A stretch of 64,000 nucleotides of DNA from Amyloporia xantha (GCA_036971615.1 JAYKKR010000001.1:2232001-2296000); one strand, 5' to 3'; positions 11,833-23,737 are shown, counted from the stretch's first letter. The notes: generated by a model not told the origin, from the sequence alone. Program-made: numbers and translations.

Positions 11833-13010
11833 ATGACTTCAGTCTCTAGTTTACCTGCGCCGGCTCTCCAGGCTTCACAAGCAGCCCTCTCTGCGGCTCT
11901 AGCGGAGAATCAGATCAAGGAGAATGGCAAGGCGAATGGGGGTGACGAGGCCTTGGAGCCTGGTGAGATCCAGGAGGTAGACATGCAGCAGCAGGCGGAG
12001 AACATCCGCACAGTGTTCAATGATCCAAAGAACTTCAACGTCAAGGTAAACATCAGCTTTTTTCCTCAGTGGAGATCCTCGTCCTTCGTCCGTTGATACA
12101 CGCGTTCGTGGTGTTGACTGGTCCACTCGCAGCATCCCTTGTATTCACCATGGACCCTCTGGTTTGATTCACCTGTCACCAAGGGCCGCAATCTGCCCCA
12201 GACACCAATGTCGTCATTCCCTCAAACACCTCTTCCTCAAACACCTGGTGCCGCAGCTGCACAAGGCTGGATGGAGGATATCAAGCGCGTAATCAGCTTC
12301 GACAGCGTAGAGGAGTTTTGGGGGTACATGCTTTGCTTTTTTCATGCGAGTGGAGAAGCTGAAATGAATTGATAGAATGTACAACAACATTGTGCCTCCA
12401 TCACAGTTGCCCCAAAAAGCGAACTATTATCTGTTTAAGGTGCGTCGGCACCATGTCGTCTTCACGTTGGAATATCAACAAGCGATGTATACAGGAAGGA
12501 ATTATACCAGCATGGGAAGACGAGGCGAACAAAAACGGAGGAAAGTGGAGTATTCAGCTCCCGAAAGACAAGAACCGTAACAACATCGACAAAATGTGGC
12601 TTTACACGGTACGCACCCTTTGCCCAGACGCATCTCTTCCATCGTGTTCCCGATTTAAGACCTCGGACCTCCGGTAGATGCTGGCCGCTATCGGGGAGAC
12701 TTTTGATCCCCTGCTCGTCAACTCGGAGTCGGACGCGCCGCCAGCATCGCTGATCACCGGTGTGATCGTGTCCACGCGGCCACAGTTTTATCGACTATCG
12801 ATTTGGACTCGGACCGCGCCGACGGGAGCGGGCGGAGACGACGACGAGCTGCGAGAGCGGATTGAGGGAATCGGGCGACACTTCAAGTCGAGCGTGCTGG
12901 GTTACTCGGATGCGCAGAAGCTGGCGGGCCCGCTTGCGACCGAGGTGGAGTTCCTTTCACACAAGGACTCGGAGAAGAAGGGGAAACAGGCGAAGAAGAT
13001 CGTCGTGTAG
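11833..13010 (+). CDS. eIF4E: eukaryotic translation initiation factor 4E (cap-binding)
   Basis: Five exons, 11833-12045, 12133-12323, 12376-12439, 12495-12608 and 12678-13010, give 304 residues with all phases consistent. eIF4E binds the mRNA 5' cap and recruits eIF4G in the cytoplasm. Visible hallmarks: HPLYSPWTLWFDSP (about residue 72 on), FDSVEEFWG, YNNIVPPSQL, the second cap-stacking region IIPAWEDEANKNGGKW, MWLYTMLAAIGETFD and the C-terminal strand region. The N-terminus is an unconserved 70-residue extension. Between TLWFDSPVTKGR and GWMEDIKRV, where the first cap-stacking Trp sits, there is a Pro/Thr-rich insertion with QTP repeated three times, longer than in human or yeast eIF4E. 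A fold-back MITE lies upstream. The identification rests on several independent motifs. Confidence 0.95.
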
Positions 13011-13345
13011 TATCTTGGGGTATGTGCATGTGCCCGGGTGTGCGTGCATGAGGGACAGTGAGGCGTTGTGCTCGCGAGGCTGCAGATTGCACGATTGGCC
13101 ATTTATAACAGTCTATTTACGCTCGACCCCTGTGTATAGCTTTCGAGACATTAATTTTCCGTTGCCGTCTTTTCCTTCTCCCGGCCGCGCAGGCTGCTGC
13201 TGCGCAGTTGAGGCAATGGGATCCCCCTATGCACTAGCGGCGATGACGTATACGTACTACCGAGCCACCGCCCACCTGATGGCAACTGCATACAAAAGCA
13301 ACCCTCAACAATCATGTCTTCCCCATCCGGTTCTCTTTCCCTACT

Positions 13346-15103
13346 ATGTCCGACTTTTTATCCTCTATCACTGGCAAAGCCCAGAACGCGCTCAAATCTG
13401 CAGGATTCAGTGGTGGCCAGTCAGGCGACTCTGACAATGGACGCAGTGGCATCTTGAAGTCACATGCAGTCGAATCTATCCATCATCAATTGCGCACCTT
13501 CCAGCAGCAGTATTCGTGCGTATTTGGACGAGATTCGAGTGCAATGGAGTTTATCTGACGAGATCGACTCATGCAGGAGCTCTGTGACGCCGATTCAGAA
13601 GATCATCACGACGCAGAAAGGCATTGCGCTCGATTTTGACAGCCTGTCGACGGATTGCCAGGGGCACAGCAAAGAACTGTACACATGGGGTCAGCAGGAG
13701 GGCCCGGATATCAGAGACGGTGTGTCCTCTACGCTCTCGCTGCGTTGGATCTTACTGACTTTGCGATTAGTGACCGATCGCTTGGCATGGATTGACTTTG
13801 TTGAGGGCGCTCTGGCAGGAACCCTTGCCACGAGAATCGACGCGTCGCGTGCACCCCTCAAGGCCCTTCGCGACTCTGAGAATAGTCTCAACGCTCGCCG
13901 GAATGTTCGCACTGCTCTGCATAATCAGATTGGGCGGCTGGAGCATGACCAGCAACGAGGAGCTGAACAGAAGCTCACGGAGCTTAGGCGACAACTGCAG
14001 CAAGCGGAACTCAACGATGAGCCTCTCGAGAAGGAGGTTGAACTCATGAAGAGAAAGGCGGTGCGCGATGGCGCGCAGATGAAATGGCAGGCCATCAGGG
14101 AGGTGCGTACAGTAGTTTGTTGGTTGACCGCGACACAGAACTCATGTTGTTCTGATGACAGTATGCAGAGAAGCTGATCCTCTTGTCACAAGGAGCCAAC
14201 GCAGTTCTTACCGCTCTCCCAACTGTACCTCCTGGCGATAAGCAGTATCACGGCGCAGAAGTGACCACATCAGTGCGCGCAACTCTCCAGCAAGCACTCG
14301 ACAATTATAAGCCTGGTGACATCAACCTACCCCTCCGACCTCCCCTCTCGGCCGACCTCAGCAGATCAGACACGAGGAGCTTTGGCGAGACGCACGCACA
14401 TGAGCTCTCTCGCATCAATGTAGTTGGGAACACTCTGGAACCCAAGATCCCCTTGACACCACCGCTCACAGCTACAGGTACCGTGCCTCCTCCGGCGCCG
14501 TCGCACGGGTCCAGCGGTTCCTCCGTGTCGTATGTATCCCAACCGACGTCCAGCTCACCTCCATTTGCGCCGCCTCGAGGGTCGCCTTCTATGATGGCTT
14601 CTCCGCCACCCGCTGGTTTCCAGTCTCCTCCCTTGAATCCCGCATCCCTGAACCAAGCTCCTGCACCCATTCCTATTCCTCGCAACTCCCCTTCACCCAT
14701 TGCCGCGCCCAACCCAAACGATTCTACAGTGAAGATCCCGTCAGTAACACCCACCGTCGCCGAGACAGGTGTGCCCAAATCGGCTGGGTCCGAGGGGCCC
14801 GGTCCATCGAGCGGCTCTATCCTTGACCTGAAGTCGTCTTCCCCTGATTTGGCGAGAAGTCCCCTCGCGGCGTATGGCGCGGATCCTCTACCGAACTATG
14901 GCGGCAATGCCCCAAATAGGGGTGCATCAACGAGTTCGGGTTACCCCAAGGAGAAGTGGGAGTCTGCGGAGGACGAGAAGAAGAGGCTGGAGAGAGAGGA
15001 GCGGGAGAGGGTGTTGGCTGCAGGAGGCAGTTCGAACAGTGGTGGTGGAGGTGCATCGAAGGAACCCTCGCACGAGGAACCGCCGCCTTACGAGGAGTTC
15101 TGA
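13346..15103 (+). CDS. PIL1: eisosome core component Pil1/Lsp1 family
   Basis: Four exons, 13346-13515, 13577-13719, 13771-14102 and 14162-15103, encode 528 residues. Pil1 proteins form the BAR-domain scaffold of eisosomes on the inner face of the plasma membrane. Family signatures in order: FLSSITGKAQNALKSAGF, LKSHAVESIHHQLRTFQQQY, KGIALDFDSLSTDC, HSKELYTWGQQEGPDIRD, DRLAWIDFVEGALAGTLATR, DASRAPLKALRDSENSLNAR and ELMKRKAVRDGAQMKWQAIR. The BAR region ends near residue 285. The rest is a long Pro/Ser-rich, probably disordered tail ending EEPPPYEEF, longer than in the yeast proteins. A TATA-like TACAAAAG sits about 50 bp before the ATG. No frame disturbance was seen. Confidence 0.95.
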
Positions 15104-15602
15104 TGATGTGGTGTGAAACGACCTTGACGTTGCGATACCCTTTTGACTTGAACGAATCGCTTGCGGTGTACGTTAAGTCTTGTTACTGATATGGGCTGTA
15201 CAAAACTGTACAATTTAGTACTTCGATGTTACAAAATGTATTTTCTATCTGACTTGCAGACGTGGTGGTCAAAGATAGTCTAAGGTCTGGGTAACCGGAC
15301 TTTACTCAAGCTGCAGCTTTTCGATTTTTCCCAGGAGTCCACAGTGACCCACAAGTCACGGGAACTGCGTTGTTCACACTGCGTCCGCTGCTCTGTCTCA
15401 GGCTTCCACAAGATCGATCTGTATATGTGAGCCTGATTTTTTCCTTGAAAAAATCCTATACCTCGTCTAGAAAGACGAAACTGCTCTCTTCGGCATTTCA
15501 TACTGTGTAATATCTTATTTGATCATTAATCTGACACAAAATACATCCGATTGTCAACGCTGAAGTCTGTCTCGGATTCAGATTCAACAATCGACCAAAG
15601 GA
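15104..15602. other. intergenic, no feature seen
   Basis: About 500 bp between PIL1 and TRM44. It is AT-rich near 15180-15250 (repeated CTGTACAA-like words), consistent with the PIL1 3' untranslated region. No gene or repeat is supported. Confidence 0.4.
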
Positions 15603-17400
15603 ATGTCTCAGCAACCTCCGGCTTTGAGACACTTCAACCCTTCTAACTATGATTTGACGGCACCGACTGGAGACCCCGCCCTCGCATCGGGCGACTCTTC
15701 AAACGAGATATGTTGGAAACCTCTTGTTTGGTGTCCCGCAGGTTTTCCTTCTGAATTAGTGAGTCTCACCTACGAATGTAGATTGGGTTAATTTTACGAG
15801 GCTGACCAGATGGATAGTTCGAGGTCGCTGTCTCTCAGCTCATACACCATCCCGAATATAATTCGACGCTTATTCTACGATCGGAAACGGTTTCTGAGAC
15901 TACTTCCAAATTTCCGTCAGAAATACCCGTTCTGAGAAGCCTGCGAGCTGTTCGCAATGTACATCGAAAACTCCTTCCTCGCCGACCCGGGAGAGATGCC
16001 GGACTCGAACAGCACTGTACGCTGTGTGCTCCTGCCAGTGGGGAAGATCAAGCACCCTTGGTCTTGATCCTGACGCCGATTCTCGCCGCTGGAGAGTCTC
16101 TGCCGTATTACCACCCTGCTGTCTCTCACCTTGCGTTTCGCTATATCCCCGGTGGCGCCTTGCCCGTCCTAAGGATCGAAGTTGTCCCTTTTCCTGACAC
16201 TCCTACGGACATAAATTCTCGGCTGTACCGCACATGCCTCGCGCTCCTGGAGACACTGCACAGATATGGTTGGGGCGCGATGACCAATTACAAGAAGCGC
16301 GTTTTGCATGATTGCATTGTCCCTCGCGAACCGTATCAGGATCTCTACTTGGTCATGCGCGAGCGGCACAAAAATCTGGTGGACACATGGCAAGAGGTCA
16401 CTGACCCCCTCAAACATGTATTCGAGGCAAGCGGCGTTAAAATAATGATCAAACCTGTGCTGATATGACGCCGGTACAGGATATTGGGATTGCTACTTTC
16501 CTCATGTTGCTCTGGAAAAATATGTATGCCACGGGGCCTACGGAGATTCCATCCACGCAGAATCCGGATGACCACGAACCTTGGCGATATTGGCCTCGCC
16601 CCCCCGCTGGATTTCTTGACTTAGGGTATGACCGTTGCTATCGTGGTTCACCGGACAGCTGACCTACGCATGTACGGTAACTAGGTGTGGGAACGGACTT
16701 CTCACCCATATATTGGTGGCTGAAGGATACGATGGTCATGGAATCGACCTGAGGGCGCGTAATTCTTGGTCGCACTACCCTCACTCAACTCAGGACCATC
16801 TACACGTGGAGGCCCTAGATCCGACGACTCTTGCAGGTCCCTCATCACGTTTGAGGGACAGCCCATATCTACACTCGGGCGTTTTTATCATTGGAAACCA
16901 CGCAGATGAACTCACGCCCTGGGTACCTGTGCTGTCGACGATATGCTCTGCCTCTGGATATCTGTCGATACCCTGTTGTGCATGGACATTCGACGCGCGG
17001 TATGAACGTTCCAGCACTCCAATGTACCCTATTCCGGATTCAAACTTCGTCGAGAGTCTAAATCTTGGAGGTGATGGGAGCAACACAAGCTCCTACTCCA
17101 AATATCGGATCTGGCTGGCATCATTGAGCCTGTATTGTGGATGGAAGGTCGAATGTGAGACGCTAAGGATTCCAAGCACACGTAATTGGTCTATTATTGG
17201 TGCGTGCCCGAAACTTATATAGAAGTGTTTTGCCTTTACAAACATATATTTGTATACTGGGTTCAGGGAGAGAAAGAACAGACAACCGACCAGAAGAGGC
17301 AGCTGACGTTCGTCATCGCACAATGAAAATTATCGAGAACGTACTGGAAAGGGGTCTCTTCATAACGAGACGCCCGGAGGGCAAGGCTGGAGATCATTGA
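15603..17400 (+). CDS. TRM44: tRNA(Ser) Um44 2'-O-methyltransferase
   Basis: Five exons, 15603-15758, 15818-16426, 16480-16625, 16685-17199 and 17267-17400, give 519 residues, a usual length for fungal Trm44. The enzyme methylates the ribose of U44 in tRNA-Ser using S-adenosylmethionine. The family N-terminal half shows PAGFPSEL, HLAFRYIPGG and NYKKRVLHDCIVPREPYQDL. The SAM-binding motif is split by an intron and reads FLDLGCGNGLLTHILVAEGY, followed by GHGIDLRARNSW and the HADELTPWVP active-site region, then IPCCAWTFDARY. The second intron (16427-16479) needs a GC donor (GCAAGC...CAG); no in-frame GT donor gives the conserved join HVFE to DIGIATF. The C-terminal exon carries ERGLFITRRPEGKAGDH. 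Confidence 0.92.
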
Positions 17401-17563
17401 ATTATGGGATGCAAGGCCGCCTCGATTAGTCTCGTTTCCTGGGTGAATTATTACAGTCGTTATCTAGAAAACATGGCGGGGGAAAACAAACAGAGACCGA
17501 TCCGTTAAGCTCAATGTCATGAACATACAACCTTCCTTCGAGCACAGAAGATAAATTCATCCG

Positions 17564-19289
17564 TCAACTGAAAGATTTGGAACCTTCCGCCCCGGGCCCA
17601 ATCCCTGCCCCAGTCTCACGAGATAAATTCTGAGACGGAAGATCTGTCAGTGATGGAACTATCATTTCCTCGTCGTATACGCTGAGCGCCTGCCACTTAC
17701 ATTGCTGGCCTTTGCGCTTGTGCTTCCGGCGGTTCTTTCCCTTGCGCCCTTGATGTAGAGAAGGTATGGAGCGCTTCACCTTGGCCCACGCTTCGTTCAT
17801 GGCAGTATCCCAAGCATATGCCTCGAAACGTCGCATTTGCGGAAACAAACGGTCAATAAACGGCGCTATACGGTCAGGATCCTCAATCTTGACGTCTCCA
17901 AGCAGATGAAGAAAGTATAAAGGATGCGAGGACATTCCGTCGCTCAAGTCAGGTAGTGATGGTCGCGCATCAAGAACAACCGCGAGTTCATCCAAGCCAG
18001 TGCAGTACTGGGCGAAAAACCGCAGTGAGCCCAAAGACGGTAAGACGATACCGCGTCGATCACTCCAGTGCCACAGGTAGCATTTCCGTAGATGCGGCCA
18101 CGCGGACGCTATTGCCTCCATGTCTGAATCATCAACGTGCATATATCCGTCGAACCCAAAGTGGACGTCCTCCATGAGGGCCAAATGCAGAAGTGGCTCC
18201 AGGAACGACATGATGGGAGGTATAGCGTGCTTCCCAGGCAGTGATGGCAAGCGTATATGTAGGCCCTTTAGACAAGTCCTGAACCGTGATTGCAGCGCAT
18301 CGGAAATTGCCCAAGAGTAGGAGGGGGTGCACGGTGAGCTCGTGACGATTGACACGAAATGCAAGCGAGTAGAATCAACGACACCCAGAGTTGCGGTGAT
18401 AGCTTGGGGAGCACCTGAAACTCGTAATGATTCTAGCGGTTCGAATGCAGATGAGACAAACGCCACTTTCCCGACTGCTAATCCCCCCATATTCATACTG
18501 AGATCAGCGAGGGATGGAAATGCCGATAGAGTGACGAGAAGATCTAGGTCTATAGCACCGGCCTCTCCGAGGTCCAAATAGCGTAAGAACTGCAGACGTT
18601 GAAGGGAGGATGTCCATTCCGGAGGGCATGGACCCACAAGACATAAGCGTTGTAACAAGGTAACGACTATGCCGTCCAGAAACATCTTGATAGGATGATC
18701 TCCGTCGCTTGAGCTCTCAGGCATCTCTTCAAATACGCCGAAATCAACCTGAGACCGGACGATCTCTGCAGAATGGAGTGGTGAGGATTTGAATGTTGCG
18801 CACGCCGTATCCGACTGCGTAGCCTGCCTCCAATATAGAGTGCGCAAGGATGGAAGTAATGGGACCCCTTTGCTCATCCTGTTGAGACAGGTATAAACGG
18901 ATGGGTGCACATTACGATGATCTCCATAAGTCAGTACATGTATGCGCTTTGCATATGACTGGAACCGTGTCCATTCGTGATCGTTGACAGGTCCAATCAT
19001 TGACTATCGTCAATGAATAACCACCAAAAAACAAGCATAATGCAAGTGATTGACGTACATATACGCCCTCTACCTCTTGGAATTCTGGGAGTAGCCTCAA
19101 CAGCGGATACAATGAATTCTGCCGCTTCCATAGCTCGCTCAATGCAGGTTCTGAAAATGTTCGGCAGCAGCGTGCTAGTCTTGCGAGAGTGCGTAGCGAG
19201 TTTCGGGGTCGACTAGTCGCTACAGAGCGACCGATGTAAAGAAATATGACTGCAAGTATTTCGTCAATGTGAAGAGCCTGGTGCGCCAT
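17564..19289 (-). CDS. F-box/LRR-type protein, basidiomycete family
   Basis: Two exons, 19289-19059 and 19003-17564, joined by a 55-nt intron in phase 0, give 556 residues. The N-terminus has a degenerate F-box-like helix set (HQALHIDEILAVIFLYIG, then RTLARLARCCRTFSEPALSE) followed by LWKRQNSLYPLLRLLP, an arrangement common in Agaricomycete F-box proteins. The remainder has irregular leucine-rich repeats (for example LQFLRYLDLGEAGAIDLDLL and PSLADLSMNMGGLAVG). Near the C-terminus is a dense Lys/Arg tract, GRKGKNRRKHKRKGQQCKW, that could act as a nuclear localisation signal. F-box proteins are substrate adaptors of SCF ubiquitin ligases; the substrate is unknown. Such genes are highly expanded in mushrooms, so orthology cannot be assigned. 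Confidence 0.82.
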
Positions 19290-19437
19290 TGTGTCTGCTT
19301 TTCACTCGGCTTCAACCAGAGTCAGAAATTGATGGTCAAGAGTATGTAAGTATATGCTGGCTTCGTTTCGTCGATACAACTGCTTGCGCGAGAGTAAAGT
19401 GTCGAGTCTGTCGACCTAATTGAATGCGGCTTCCTCC

Positions 19438-20034
19438 GCTAGATTGACGGTCTCACGGGCGCTAATTTACGTCCCCGTTTGGGAAATTTACGGTCCCATT
19501 CCCATATTGAGACGTGCGTGATTGAGATAAGATAAGACCCTCCTATCGGAGCCTGGCGGCACGATATCACATAGCATTAGCGCCCAGCCTGCCGCGTCGG
19601 AGTGGCCGCTCTTTTCCGGCCGAGGGGACGTAAATCTGGGACCGTAAATTTGCCAGGTCGCACCGGTTTCGCGCTGGCTGTAGGCGCGGCGCCTGCGAGA
19701 ATCAGCTACCCTCGCAGCCCACTTCGTCCCGCTAGATTGACGTCCCCAAGGCGTCAATTTACGTCCCCTCCTCCCTTTTCCGGCCTGCCTCGGCATGACC
19801 GCGGCACGCTCCTCCTCGCCCTCGGTCGTCCCTTTCCTCCTCCATTGCTGCCTCGGAAAATTCATATATTTCTCTCCTATACATGTAGCTAATATATCTC
19901 CATTTTCTCGGATTTTTTCCGGGCTTGGATCTCCCCTCAGGCCCTTTGTTCGACCCCTTCCACTGCAAGGCCCGGCGTTCACTCGTCACGCGCATGGACT
20001 CGCTTATGTAATTTACCGGGGGGACGTCAATTTG
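19438..20034. repeat. patch of short direct and inverted GGGACGTAAATT-type motifs
   Basis: Eight or so copies of one motif lie between two F-box genes. AATTTACGTCCCC is at 19464-19476 and 19756-19768; AAATTTACGGTCCCA at 19484-19498 and, inverted, at 19637-19651; GGGGACGTAAAT at 19624-19635; CGCTAGATTGACG at 19438-19450 and 19730-19742. A compound of both orientations, ATTTACC then GGGACGTCAATTT, lies at 20010-20033. The two 45-bp segments starting CGCTAGATTGACG are direct repeats of each other. The arrangement may be the sub-terminal repeats of a decayed DNA transposon or a cluster of protein-binding sites; no transposase frame lies between them. Confidence 0.6.
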
Positions 20035-20202
20035 ATGGAGATAAGACTTTCTTCTTTGTCCAATATCCAGAGGCGTTCGTCACATGATTTGGCGCGTCAC
20101 CGATCGAGTCGGCCGTGGGATCATCAAGATCGAGTTGAATGTTGAACTTGACCTTCATGAGCTGCTGGCACAGGCGGTGCATGGATTTCGAACCGCCGAA
20201 TC

Positions 20203-21930
20203 ATGGCCTCTAATATTCCTGCTGAGATTTGGCTTCAGATATTTAACTATGCGGTGGACGACGAGCATTTATTCAGTCAAGTATTGCCAACGTCTATGGC
20301 AGAGTCTTCATGGTTCAAGGTCGTCTATGGCGGCTGGTCACTCAGATCACCACAAGACCATGTGAACCTGCTGCAGCGCAAAAGCTATGCCATCAAAAAG
20401 GTGCTTACAATGACCTTCTCCAATTGTTTGTTTTAACGCGCGTTCTAGGCTATTGTCTCCACTTGCAAAACTTGGAGAAGTTTAGGCACCGAGTTTTTGT
20501 TCAGGTTTCTCTTCTTTGATGACCCCGTATATCTCCCGCTACTGTGTTCTATTTTGGACGACGACCCTTCGTTGGGTTGGTGGACAAAGCGCATCCATAT
20601 CACACGGTATTACTCGGGCATGGGTTCTACGATGGAGAACACACACAATGCTCTGGTGTCCATCATACGTCACTGTCCCAATCTCGAGATTTTAGTCATG
20701 ACTTGGCCCATTTCAACCTCCCTTACTGCTGTTGCCAACGCATTGTGCACATATTGTCCGCAGACGCTTCGCACTCTGCATCTTAGCGTGGCTCCTTCTG
20801 CTCTCGCAAAGACGATTCTTATGCTCGATTCGCTTCCCGGGCTCATATCTCTGCACCTCGAATTCGAAGGCATTTCCCCGGAGAACATTCGTCTGGGTTC
20901 CACTTCGGACCTCACACTACACTTCCCGAGGCTCGAACAATTGATCCTGCGTGGACCATTCCAGGAATTCGTTGAGCAGGCAACGGGTTGGAACATGCCA
21001 GCCCTGCGTAGCTTTTCCCTGGACTTCCTGAGTTACCATAATGACCTACCGGACGTCATCGAATTCCTCACTCACCATGGTACCGAGCTCACCTATCTTG
21101 ATATCAATTGCATACCTCGATTAAACGTCCCAACCATTCTCGACCTTTGTCCACTCCTCATAACCTTCGCGTTCAACCTGGATTGGGAGGTCAGCAGTCC
21201 CGGAAGGCTGGTGCCTACTCTTGTAAATCGGCCTCATGAGAATATTACGACGATCGGATGCCATCAACTCCTCTACGCGTTTGGCGTTGGTGACAACGCG
21301 AAGTACGCCATGGCCGATCCTACGAAGACGGCGATTACTCGAGACTGGAACGACAGGAATTTTGCGGCTCTCAACAAGGGAGATTTTCCCAACCTACGGC
21401 GCGTGCGGGTGCTCAATAGGACGCTGCTGCGAGACCTCGAGGCTGCAGATGGTCCCAGCGAGGAGTGCTTCGAGCGCTGGGAGAGATGGTGGGATCAGTG
21501 TGCTGGACACGGGATTCTACTGGAGGATTGTACCGGTGCACCACTGGGGACTTTACCCCAGGATGAAGATGACCTGAGTGGGAGCGAGAGCGAGGACGAG
21601 GACGACGGTGGCGGTGACGAGGGCGTAGAGAGGCGGGACCATTACCTGGTGGAAATTCGGAACCTGCTGGAAGAGTGCAGGCTCATGCGTGAGTCGGCAG
21701 ATGAACCGCTCTTTCCATATGACGAACAGTTTCAATTTGGCGGTTCGCATCAATTCGAGAGTCTCTTTCAATTTGGCGGTCCGTCTCAAATCGGTGGCTC
21801 TGTCCAAGATAGGAGTCCTGTCCAATACGGAGGTCCTGTTCAATTTGGAGGCCCTTTTCAATCCAGAGGCCCTGTCCAATACGGTGGCCGTATTCAATCC
21901 GGGTACCAAGAGGACGATCTTAATCGTTAG
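20203..21930 (+). CDS. F-box/LRR-type protein with acidic tract and FGG-repeat tail
   Basis: Two exons, 20203-20400 and 20449-21930, give 559 residues. The N-terminal F-box reads NIPAEIWLQIFNYAVDDEHL, later KAIVSTCKTWRSLGTEFLF, the classic basidiomycete F-box layout with the conserved Trp. Residues 90-430 contain leucine-rich-like segments (ALVSIIRHCPNLEILVMTWP, LPGLISLHLEFEGISPENI). An acidic stretch, SESEDEDDGGGDEG, lies at about 440-456. The last 60 residues are a tandem low-complexity repeat built on the unit GGP-V/F-Q-F/Y, such as VQYGGPVQFGGPFQSRGPVQ. The tail is unusual for F-box proteins. The protein is presumed to be an SCF ubiquitin ligase adaptor; the target is unknown. It is not the same paralogue as the F-box gene just upstream on the other strand. 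Confidence 0.85.
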
Positions 21931-22200
21931 AGGTTTCAGATAATGATTACCTACTGCAACGAATAGGTGAGTAGCGGTAAGCCTCTTGAATCAGTTCGAC
22001 ACAATTCGCGCAGTGCTGATCGTGTCAAGACTACAGCCTTAGTCTGATCATCACTATGCTTTCACCGCTTATGCCTCATAAATTCTCGCGCTTTGACAAC
22101 TCTTATTTGCCCACACACTTAAAGATCTAACACTTCACTGGATTTTGATAAATCCGCGCACCTCGTGGATGAGCAGATAAATACAAATGTATGTATTGCT
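21931..22200. other. convergent intergenic region
   Basis: 270 bp between the stops of an F-box gene (plus) and ELP4 (minus). It is AT-rich, as expected for two 3' untranslated regions. Nothing else was seen. Confidence 0.4.
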
Positions 22201-23737
22201 TCAGAAATCGTACAAGTCCGGACGATCCGAGGTGAATGCCACTTTCTTTTTGGCTTTCGCCTTTTTCGCCGTCGCCGTCTTTTCTACCGTCTCTTGTATG
22301 GCGTCTGTTATGTTCATGCCAGCAGTGGAGGCCTGGACATGTTCTAGCTCTACCTGTATCGATGCCTGCCCTGTCGCTTTGGCGGCATTATCAGATAGCG
22401 ATAATGGATGGACGTGGCTGGAGGTTGCGACGTCATCCAGAATCATTGCACTCGCTGAAGGCGTTGTCCGTCGCTCGCCGACACCGCCTTCGAGGTCTAA
22501 GTGCAGTGTCTCAAATATCAGTCTCTTGCGCATGCACTTGAATGCGAGATTATTCTCCCCGGAAGACGAGAGACCACGTAAGGTCGAGAAACGATCGCTT
22601 GAGGAAAGTAGCGTGTGAGGTGACGGCAACGAATGTATGTGCACCAGGCCATGGTGAGATGAGAACATGGAGCTGAGTGAAGGGTCCGCTGGGCACGCAA
22701 TGTCTCTTCAGATCAAAGAAAATTGTCGAAGACAAAATGCGCACACCTGAAAATGCTGCGAGAGATATACAGGCATCTGAGAGCCAACCCAGTTTTGAGG
22801 TCCAGCCAGAACCACCCCAAGACCCAGTGCACCTATGTGGGGGAAGTGATATGGAGGCACAGGCGGTCGGATAGCGGCGTAGGAGCCTCCGTAAGGAGAA
22901 CAAGAAGTGGCATAATTCCTGCCAAAGGAGCGTTAAATATTTGTCTGACGTTCATACCCAATTCGTGTCTGACCTGTGGTGACGGATCGCCCCATTGAGA
23001 GGAGCCCAGGAACGGGATACATATACGGATGGCGTTTGTACCATCGGATCCTCCTGCATGACGTTCAAGGGTTTCCGCGATGCTGGTCAAGATTCTCGGA
23101 AAGGGTGATCCCGCAGCCTCGGTGGCGGAAACTGGCATCTGGATGATCTGACCTGAGGTGACTGCTGACTGAATGGTGGCTTCAGGTATTCGACACGTCA
23201 AGTCGAAAACGCGACAGAAATCTTCGGCAGACCTTACGTTGGGATCAGTTATTTCGCTGTACGACGAAGGCAGGTAAACTTACGACATACTGATTCGAAG
23301 TCGGGACGGTAGTTTGGAACTGCTTCATTTGCTCGTACCTCCAAGCGATCTTAATCTTGGCGTCGTGTTCGTCCATCTTTTCGTCGTCGTCGTCTGCAGT
23401 CGCTGCAGTAGCAGAGGGAGCAGGAGACTGCGCTCCCAGGGACCCACATGCACTCCGCCAGTATATCTCTCGCATTGTCGTCGACGATGCAAAGCTTCTG
23501 CCCACATGCGAGACCTTGTGCTATGAAGTACTTCTGTACGAGCTCTCCGTAGGCCGAATGGGCGTCAGGTGCTAGTACGAGGAGAGAACACGACAGGGGC
23601 AATCCTCCGCCGAGAATGTCATCGAGAGAGGGGATTCCGGTCGATGTGATAACTGTCGAACTAGATCCTGGGGAGATACGAGTAGCAGTAGGTAATGATG
23701 GCTGTTTTGAAGCGGTCCTCCTCTTGAATGAAGACAT
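22201..23737 (-). CDS. ELP4: Elongator complex subunit 4
   Basis: Exons 23737-23291 (with an internal frame change), 23232-22974, 22918-22747 and 22688-22201. Elp4 is a RecA-like subunit of the Elp4-5-6 ring of Elongator, needed for wobble-uridine tRNA modification. Signatures: TGIPSLDDILGGGLPLSCSL, HSAYGELVQKYFIAQGLACG, KIKIAWRYEQMKQFQTTV, FDLTCRIPEATI, GGSGWTSKLGWLSDACISLA, HHGLVHIHSLPSPHTLL, NLAFKCMRKRLIFETLHLD and the C-terminal AFTSDRPDLYDF. Between ECMWVPG and DEHDAKIKI the frame moves by +1 near 23377-23440. Either a weak intron (23428-23377, GTCTCC to AAAAG, 52 nt) or a one-base indel explains it. With that intron the protein has 437 residues. ATG 23735-23737 is preferred over the in-frame 23749. 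Confidence 0.9.
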
